Part shown: positions 25,008 to 30,434 of the stretch, piece by piece
How positions within the stretch are numbered: position 1 is the first letter of the stretch
How the letters are laid out: every line of letters begins with the position of its first letter
Origin: CAIKZJ01 sp964626015
Lineage (GTDB): Bacteria; Bacteroidota; Ignavibacteria; Tepidaquicellales; Tepidaquicellaceae
Direction: 5' to 3'
DNA length: 30,434 nt
NCBI GenBank assembly: GCA_964626015.1
Contig: CAZVCC010000040.1
Location: 1 to 30,434, forward strand
Position numbers and translations under genes: made by a program
The notes under the pieces: generated by a model
The model's input: only the letters and a program-made list of their open reading frames with translations
Told to the model about the DNA's origin: nothing
Databases searched by the model: none

Positions 25008-25307
25008 TTATCTGCCTACACTGTCCAAATGTTCCTTCTTTGCCATGAGTTGCTCTTTCGTTTCTACATGGTCGGGATCCAATATAATTGCTTCTGTAGG
25101 ACATGCCGGAATACATTGCGGCTCATCGTGAAAACCTACACACTCAGTACATTTATCGGGGACAATATATGTATGCTCGTCAGTAATTGCAGGCTTTGTT
25201 TCACCGCCGATTACCCAGTCTTTTCCTGCTTCATAAATTGCATCGTTTGGGCATTCTGCTTCGCAGGCACCGCAGGCTATACATTCTTCTGTTATCTTTA
25301 CTGCCAA
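25008..25307 (-). CDS. 2[4Fe-4S] ferredoxin, Alvin-type
   Basis: This is a 99-residue ferredoxin. The first cluster uses Cys9, Cys12, Cys15 and the remote-type Cys19. The second uses Cys53, Cys56, Cys65 and Cys69, with 8 residues instead of 2 between the second and third ligands, the insertion characteristic of the Allochromatium-type (Alvin) ferredoxins with low redox potential. A C-terminal helical tail (about 78-99) is also typical. The start is TTG at 25305-25307, supported by AAGGAG at 25315-25320 with a 7-base spacer. It converges on the oxidoreductase operon and could be the ferredoxin partner of that complex; this is inferred. Confidence 0.93.
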   Translation of the reverse strand: MAVKITEECIACGACEAECPNDAIYEAGKDWVIGGETKPAITDEHTYIVPDKCTECVGFHDEPQCIPACPTEAIILDPDHVETKEQLMAKKEHLDSVGR

Positions 25308-25320
25308 AGTTTTACTCCTT
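25308..25320 (-). promoter_or_regulatory. Shine-Dalgarno that supports the TTG start of the ferredoxin
   Basis: AAGGAG on the minus strand (25315-25320) lies 7 bases before TTG (25305-25307). No ATG or GTG in frame lies nearby, and the next residues (AVKITEECIACGAC) begin the ferredoxin fold directly, so the TTG is the likely start. Confidence 0.75.
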
Positions 25321-25425
25321 GTTTAAAATGATTTTTGAAAAGTCATATAAATTTAGCAGAAATATTATTAAAATTAAATTCAAATATTCGGTTCTTTTTG
25401 TTGACCTTTAATTATCCGGGAAATT

Positions 25426-27162
25426 TTATAATTTTAATTCCATTTTTATTGTCGGTCTTTCGTATCGGGTTTTTGTGTTTGTGCCGTAATTTACTTCTTC
25501 AAATCCCAGCTTTCTGTACAATTTGACTGCTTTTTCAAGTCTTAAACTCGTTTCAAGCACTATTTTTGCCGCGCCCAAAGATTTTGCTTTTTTTATTGCT
25601 TCCTTCGCAAGTTTCTTCCCAATCTTTTTCCCCTGATATTCCTCCGATACAGCCATTTTTGTCATCTCATATTCTGAATCACTGTTTCTTTTTACTGCAA
25701 CCGTCCCGCAAATCTTGTCCTCTGCTTTTGCAAATAAAATAAACCCGCCTTTATTTATTATATATTTTTCTGGATTGTTCAATATCATTTCATCCGCTTT
25801 TTCTACCTCAAAGTATTTGTTCAGCCATTCTAAATTCAAATCTTTAAAATGTTTCTTCAGCTTGCGCGAATAGTCTACAATCTTTATTGTGTTCTGACGT
25901 TTCACTATTACAAGTGTGTAATCATCTTTATAGTATTCAGACTTGGAAAAGTTTTTTGTTTCTTCTATAATCTTATATAGCAAATCATTAACCGGCATTT
26001 TTATATTCGGTTTAATTACATCTATTAACTTATCCAGCCCAAATTCTTCTTTCTTGTCATTAAATACTTCTGTCACACCGTCAGTGTAAAGCACAATCTG
26101 ATCTCCGGGATTCAGCTTTGTTTTTCCCGTTTGAAATATCACGTTATCCATTATACATAGTGTCGGTCCGTGCAAATCAAGCAGCTCAACTTTTCCGTTC
26201 GTTCTGAAAAGCAGCGGTGGATTGTGTCCGCAGTTAGTGTAACTGAATGTATTATTCTTCGCATTTAAAATTCCGTAAAATGCTGTAACAAAATCTTTCT
26301 TCCTCGTAAAGTCTGATAACTGATTGTTTAAATAATGCATTAAATCAGAAGGGTTGTCGTACGTCTTTACGTGCGAACGCAAAAGCGCTCTGTATGCCGT
26401 CATTATTAGCGCCGCGGGTATTCCGTCACCTGATATATCAGCTACTGTTACTGCAACGTTATCCTCATCAATTCTAACATAGTCGAAATAATCGCCCCCG
26501 ATCTCATACGTCGGTATGCAAAGCCCCGCAAATTCATAACCTTTTACCTCAGGAGAGTTCTGCGGTAAAAGTCTTGACTGAACTTCTCTCGCAATCTGAA
26601 GCTGCTTCTCAACCTTTTCCTTCTCAAGTATCTGTGTGTGTAGCATTGCCCTTTCAATTGATATCGATGCCGCATCTGCGAAAAAGCTGAGTATTTCTAA
26701 ATCGGTTTCGTTAAAGGTTCCCAGTTTATCGCTTTCAACATCAAGCGCTCCTATCGTTCTGTCGTTCTTCTTTATAGGCACTACTATCTCTGATTTCGTC
26801 TGCCTTCTGCCGGGTATATATCGTGAATCAAGCCTAACGTCAGGTATCACAAGACTTTCTCCGGTGTTGATAACATGACCTATTAATCCCTTTCCGAATG
26901 ATAGCATTTCATCTTTTTCCGGCGGCAGGTTAAATCCTCTTTGTGCTATTCCTGAAATATGTTGTTTAGGGAAATTGTAATGAGGATGCGAAGATATATC
27001 CTGACTAAGTATAAAGATTCCCGACGCATCGTGTTTTACAACATTCTTCAGTGCATCAAGCAGTTTATTCAGTATTTCATCAAGCTCTAAAGTATCTCTC
27101 ATTTTATTCGAGATTTCCTTTAGTAGTTCATACTTTGTTTCCGCAGTTAATTTACTTTTCAT
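25426..27162 (-). CDS. GAF-PP2C (SpoIIE/RsbU-type) phosphatase with C-terminal GNAT acetyltransferase
   Basis: This 578-residue protein fuses three domains. A GAF sensor (about 10-175, with GLIGHVINTG and VPIKKNDRTIGALDVES) is followed by a coiled linker (about 175-200, KEKVEKQLQIAREVQSRLLP), as in RsbU-type proteins. The PP2C phosphatase (about 205-422) has its metal aspartates in GGDYFD (Asp224), ADISGDG (Asp242, Asp246), YTDGVTE (Asp361) and DDYT (Asp414), so it looks active. Residues about 427-578 are a GNAT acetyltransferase with an acetyl-CoA loop QGKKIGKKL (510-518). RsbU-type phosphatases usually dephosphorylate anti-anti-sigma factors. No signal peptide is visible. The gene lies 53 bases downstream of the retropepsin-like gene. 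Partners and the acetylation target are unknown. Confidence 0.88.
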   Translation of the reverse strand: MKSKLTAETKYELLKEISNKMRDTLELDEILNKLLDALKNVVKHDASGIFILSQDISSHPHYNFPKQHISGIAQRGFNLPPEKDEMLSFGKGLIGHVINTGESLVIPDVRLDSRYIPGRRQTKSEIVVPIKKNDRTIGALDVESDKLGTFNETDLEILSFFADAASISIERAMLHTQILEKEKVEKQLQIAREVQSRLLPQNSPEVKGYEFAGLCIPTYEIGGDYFDYVRIDEDNVAVTVADISGDGIPAALIMTAYRALLRSHVKTYDNPSDLMHYLNNQLSDFTRKKDFVTAFYGILNAKNNTFSYTNCGHNPPLLFRTNGKVELLDLHGPTLCIMDNVIFQTGKTKLNPGDQIVLYTDGVTEVFNDKKEEFGLDKLIDVIKPNIKMPVNDLLYKIIEETKNFSKSEYYKDDYTLVIVKRQNTIKIVDYSRKLKKHFKDLNLEWLNKYFEVEKADEMILNNPEKYIINKGGFILFAKAEDKICGTVAVKRNSDSEYEMTKMAVSEEYQGKKIGKKLAKEAIKKAKSLGAAKIVLETSLRLEKAVKLYRKLGFEEVNYGTNTKTRYERPTIKMELKL

Positions 27163-27215
27163 TGTTATAAATTATCTAATACCATTTCGATAATCAATTA
27201 TTATTTCGCTTCCGA

Positions 27216-28154
27216 CTAATTTACAACCTCAAACGGCTCATTAAACGATTCATTCGGCTTTAAAAGTAGTTTCTTCCCATAGTAATCAAACACAAGATTA
27301 AACCTTCTAAGAGCATCATTCGAAATCACTCCGTCGGCGTAACTATCCTTCGAACGCGAATTCCCTTCAAAAAATGTTGCTGTTACATCCCTGAACTCAT
27401 ACTTCCCGATTTTGTAGCTGTGTATCCTTGCTGTCTTTCCGTGTACGTCGCCGCTTAAGCCGAACCCTCCGTAATCAGCTATGTATTCTTTCGGAAGCCC
27501 AAACTTCATTCCTTCTTTTATCGTCAGCTCCAGCGAAAGACTCGCCGCATAATCAATATACACATCCAGCTTTACAGGTTCTTCGCCTGCAATCGAAAGC
27601 GATATATCGAGATGCGGTTTGTTGTTACTGTCAAATGTAAGCGGTATTGCCTCATATCCCGTCTCATCTATCTCGTCAGTGTTCTCATGTAAAGTAATTA
27701 CTTTATTATCGTAATCCACTTCCACTTTATAGTGCCCGAAATAAGAATAACCTATCACGCCGTCTGTTGGTGACCCTTTAAATTTATCGTTCTGAAGAAA
27801 TATAACCCTTTGATTCTTAAACTCGCAGCTTCCTGAATTGAACGTCATCGAGTCGGACATTATCGCATTCGAAGGCGGTCCGTCTCCCGCTCCCGGTATC
27901 TGAACCTGTATCCTGTTATAAAGCTGTATCGAATCAGCCAGGTCGCCTTTAAATAGTATTAATCCGTCAAACCCGAAACCGCTGTCGAGTATCACCTCAA
28001 AAGTCCTCGAATCACCTATATTAACTGGCACAAGCACTTTGTTGTTGACAAGTTTAAATGGGAAAGTATACTTGATTTCTTTTTCAAATGCTTTGCACGT
28101 GAATGATGTAATATGAAAAGATATAATAATTATAAGTACATATAAGTTTTTCAT
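27216..28154 (-). CDS. Secreted retropepsin-like aspartyl protease family protein
   Basis: This 312-residue protein has an N-terminal signal peptide (about 1-22; Cys20 is in a poor lipobox). It contains two clan AA halves. The first has the active-site triad LDSGFG (Asp57-Ser-Gly) and the flap/turn DGVIGYSYFGHYKVEVDY. The second has IDYAAS (Asp201-Tyr-Ala) and ADGVISNDALRRFNLVFDY, the paired structural motif of these proteins. The second site departs from D-[TS]-G, so catalytic competence is uncertain. A strong Shine-Dalgarno (GGAAGGGG) precedes the ATG at 28154. Clan AA proteins of this type are found in many Bacteroidota as secreted or lipoprotein peptidases. The substrate is unknown. Confidence 0.8.
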   Translation of the reverse strand: MKNLYVLIIIISFHITSFTCKAFEKEIKYTFPFKLVNNKVLVPVNIGDSRTFEVILDSGFGFDGLILFKGDLADSIQLYNRIQVQIPGAGDGPPSNAIMSDSMTFNSGSCEFKNQRVIFLQNDKFKGSPTDGVIGYSYFGHYKVEVDYDNKVITLHENTDEIDETGYEAIPLTFDSNNKPHLDISLSIAGEEPVKLDVYIDYAASLSLELTIKEGMKFGLPKEYIADYGGFGLSGDVHGKTARIHSYKIGKYEFRDVTATFFEGNSRSKDSYADGVISNDALRRFNLVFDYYGKKLLLKPNESFNEPFEVVN

Positions 28155-28259
28155 GATGTACCCCTTCCTTTTTATTTATCTGATTAATATACGTAATTCT
28201 TTGTATTATTGTTCAGTACTATTTCCGGGATGAACTTATATGTGTATTAAGTATTGATA

Positions 28260-30173
28260 TTATTTCATCACTTTCTCAACCCACTTCATATATTTTTCAA
28301 TTGATGAAATTCCCGGAAACTCATGCCCTTTGTCCGGTTCTGTCTGTAATTCAATCGTTGCACCCGTCTTTTTCATCTTGCTCGCAAAATCTAATGTTGC
28401 CTGCAATGTTACGTTTAAATCCTTTACTCCGTGAAATATAAATATAGGTACACTTTTAAACGAACTCAGATTCTTTTCGTCAGTAAAATCAGGTGCAAGC
28501 TCTACCGGTGCGTACCTTGAACCAATGTTCGGTCCTCCGCTGAATACTGCCAGAGCTTTGTATTTGTTTGGTGTCTCAAAAAAAGTCCTGTAAACGCCGT
28601 ATCCACCCATTGAAAATCCCGTTAATAATATCCTTGCCGTATCTATGCTGTAATCTTCACTCACTGCATTTATAACTTCTGCAATATCGTCCTGTGCATT
28701 GTCGCGCGAGTATGCATTCGATTTCCCGCGTCCAAACGGTCCTACTGCAATAAAATCTTTTGGTATTATTCCAAGCACTCCGTGTATGTTACTCTCGTCT
28801 GAAGCACTTCCGTGAAGATATACCATTAGAGGATATTTTTTACTTTTATCATAATTCTCCGGAAGATACACTACATAAGGCTGCAAAGTACTGTCAACTT
28901 TTGAACGGTAAGCCTTGCGTATGAAACCAAAGCTGTTCTCAAACGGGTCAACTCCTGAGTTAACCAAATTTATCATTCTGCTTAACCTCAAGATATTAAT
29001 CCGTTCAGTCCTGCAAGTCTCATAAACTTTTAACTTCTTTATTCTTTCGCAAAGTTCTTTTGTTAAAAATTGCATCGTACAGTACGAGCTGTTTGACAAT
29101 ACATCCCTCCGTTTCTGTAGTAAATTCTCAAATTCATCTTCATCAAACTTTGGTAGTATCGATAAACCCATCGCACCCGCACTTATCTGATTATGAGATT
29201 TCCAACGGAATAAATACGCTCCTTCAAGTGCTTGCTTAGAGTTTATCTTAAATTCCTGCTTCGTAATTCCGGGTGTGCATTCATACTTCAATACATCAAC
29301 AACTGAAGCTCTTTCACCCGATTCCAGAGTGATAAATATATTCTCCTTTGCCGATTTGTTTGATAATGTTACTACCTCAACCCCTAAATCTTCACCCTCT
29401 GTTATATGTCCTTCCCTAAACGAAACATACGTTTGCGGATTGCCCTCCAATTTTGGCTTCTGAAAGCGCATCAACTCATATTTTCTCTTCTGAAATTCTG
29501 CACCCGAATTATCATCTACTGTCTGATACCAGATTTGCCCGTTCGGTTCTATCGCCTTGCAAAATGAAAGATTAAATCCTATTCCTTCCGAAAGCCATGG
29601 ATGATTTGGTCTTACATCAGTCCAGGGAAGTAATAATTCAAATCCTATCTTACCGTTTCCTTCCGTAAATTCAAGCTTTGTATCAGTGCTTGTAGGAACA
29701 AATATTCTGTCAACATTGTAATTCCAGAATATATGCCGTGTCCATTCTTTATCGGGAGAGTTTACTGCCGAGCAGGCAAGCTCGTAAAATTCATCCGACG
29801 CACTGTTGTCAGCCGGCGGTTTGCAAATTAACAATAAAAATCCGTCCCCGTTTTGATATGCTCTGTCTCGGTATGTTAGCTGCTTTGCTTCTGCCTCAAT
29901 ATATACATATAAAAACTCAGTACCGTAACCAATTCTGTAAGTTACTGTTGGGGTTACGTCATTCTGTATTCTGGATATATAAGTGAACTTCCTTAAAGGC
30001 AGCGACTGAAGACTTTCATCAAGCACGCCGTCTATAACAGGTGCCTTGGATAGAAAATTGATTTCAACTTCACTTACGCTTGTATTATTTTTAAGAGTGT
30101 CAACAACCCATTGTGCATTGCTTGCTGAAAAGCAGCAGATAGTTGTAATTGCAATAATCATAACTCGTATCAT
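28260..30173 (-). CDS. Secreted esterase with N-terminal CBM9-like domain
   Basis: This 637-residue protein has a signal peptide (1-20, ending ASNAQ). Residues about 35-240 look like a CBM9-like beta-sandwich of the DOMON superfamily (APVIDGVLDESLQSLP, RIGYGTEFLYVYIEAEA). A middle region of unclear fold (about 240-410) follows. Residues about 430-637 are an alpha/beta hydrolase: YPLMVYLHGS, the nucleophile Ser521 in GFSMGGYG, Asp585 in HGVKDLNV and His617 in KGHEF form a complete triad. This arrangement resembles PHB depolymerase/LpqC-type and feruloyl/acetyl xylan esterases linked to a carbohydrate-binding domain, so de-esterification of a polysaccharide is likely, but the substrate is inferred. 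GGAGGAA (30178-30184) precedes the ATG. Confidence 0.85.
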   Translation of the reverse strand: MIRVMIIAITTICCFSASNAQWVVDTLKNNTSVSEVEINFLSKAPVIDGVLDESLQSLPLRKFTYISRIQNDVTPTVTYRIGYGTEFLYVYIEAEAKQLTYRDRAYQNGDGFLLLICKPPADNSASDEFYELACSAVNSPDKEWTRHIFWNYNVDRIFVPTSTDTKLEFTEGNGKIGFELLLPWTDVRPNHPWLSEGIGFNLSFCKAIEPNGQIWYQTVDDNSGAEFQKRKYELMRFQKPKLEGNPQTYVSFREGHITEGEDLGVEVVTLSNKSAKENIFITLESGERASVVDVLKYECTPGITKQEFKINSKQALEGAYLFRWKSHNQISAGAMGLSILPKFDEDEFENLLQKRRDVLSNSSYCTMQFLTKELCERIKKLKVYETCRTERINILRLSRMINLVNSGVDPFENSFGFIRKAYRSKVDSTLQPYVVYLPENYDKSKKYPLMVYLHGSASDESNIHGVLGIIPKDFIAVGPFGRGKSNAYSRDNAQDDIAEVINAVSEDYSIDTARILLTGFSMGGYGVYRTFFETPNKYKALAVFSGGPNIGSRYAPVELAPDFTDEKNLSSFKSVPIFIFHGVKDLNVTLQATLDFASKMKKTGATIELQTEPDKGHEFPGISSIEKYMKWVEKVMK

Positions 30174-30434
30174 TTTATTCCTCCGTTTTTTATAATGATG
30201 AGTCTAATAATAATACGCTCACGTACCTAAAAAGTTAACACAAGTTTCATCCCAATTTTTAATAATATAATCTCTTAATGTGCTTTGGTGTAATCACATT
30301 AAAAAGCTCTTAACAACAAAATTATCTCTTATTGTTTTCAATGACAACTTTTAATAAACGAATATTATAAAACAAAATGCGGGATTAAAAAATCCCGCAT
30401 CAATAAAATCCCTGATTACAAAAAAACTTAGCCC
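30174..30434. other. Intergenic region at the right edge, with an inverted repeat and a minus-strand terminator
   Basis: No gene is seen in these 261 bases. TTAATGTG (30275-30282) and CACATTAA (30295-30302) form an 8-bp inverted repeat with a 12-base loop, about 100 bases upstream of the esterase start. It may be an operator for that gene. A terminator hairpin follows at 30377-30400. Confidence 0.5.
30370..30400 (-). terminator. Intrinsic terminator for a minus-strand gene to the right
   Basis: ATGCGGGATT (30377-30386) and AATCCCGCAT (30391-30400) form a perfect 10-bp stem with a 4-base loop. Read on the minus strand it is followed by TTTTGTTTTATAAT, a T-rich tail. On the plus strand the following bases (CAATAAAATC) do not form a T-run. 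It therefore most likely ends a minus-strand transcript whose gene lies beyond the window. Confidence 0.8.

Overview
The window is a stretch of AT-rich bacterial chromosome. Signal peptides of Bacteroidota flavour (ending in SQ, AQ), glycogen enzymes in one operon, a queA/malQ neighbourhood and ferredoxin-based flavoenzymes fit a member of the Bacteroidota/Ignavibacteriota (Chlorobi-group) lineage, probably an anaerobe or facultative anaerobe. This placement is inferred from the style of the proteins; there is no rRNA or other marker gene to confirm it. Some genes have good Shine-Dalgarno sequences (ferredoxin, glgB, esterase, TPR lipoprotein), while others (the NuoE/NuoF/NuoG-like cluster) have none that I can see. 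I found no tRNA, rRNA, CRISPR array, insertion sequence or phage gene.

Layout. Positions 1-111 hold the last codons of a YD/RHS-repeat-type protein. From 365 to 7513 lies a mixed cell-envelope region: a secreted PDZ-alpha/beta hydrolase, an M14-type metallopeptidase-like protein, a secreted protein built of six exact 24-residue FSG..W..W repeats, a GT2 glycosyltransferase followed by a GT-C membrane glycosyltransferase, two small membrane proteins, a TPR lipoprotein and a DinB-like protein. From 15303 down to 7591 a tightly packed minus-strand operon encodes glycogen branching enzyme (GlgB), a GH57/DUF3536 glycosidase, 4-alpha-glucanotransferase (MalQ), QueA (queuosine tRNA modification) and a PLP-dependent ACC deaminase/D-cysteine desulfhydrase-type enzyme. 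NhaA follows at 16746-15427, then an 806-bp gap without a convincing gene.

The centre of interest is the plus-strand operon 17553-24926: a duplicated zinc-knuckle protein, a NuoE-like [2Fe-2S] subunit, a NuoF/HydB-like flavoprotein with an added two-cluster ferredoxin tail, a 1206-residue subunit fusing a NuoG-type [2Fe-2S] domain, a GltD/NfnB-type FAD-NADPH module, ferredoxin clusters and a degenerate molybdopterin-oxidoreductase (NuoG/FdhA-like) domain, and a rubrerythrin-like di-iron protein. No hydrogenase H-cluster and no formate dehydrogenase active-site residue is visible. The set most resembles the three-subunit Nfn/Stn-type electron-bifurcating NAD(H):ferredoxin:NADP(H) transhydrogenases, with an unexpected C-terminal extension. 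A perfect 14-bp bidirectional terminator closes the operon, and a 2[4Fe-4S] ferredoxin gene (TTG start) converges on it from the other strand; it is a plausible redox partner.

The right end (25426-30173, minus strand) carries a GAF-PP2C phosphatase-GNAT fusion, a secreted retropepsin-like aspartyl protease and a secreted CBM9-like/esterase protein. A terminator hairpin at 30377-30400, oriented for the minus strand, suggests another minus-strand gene beyond the window.
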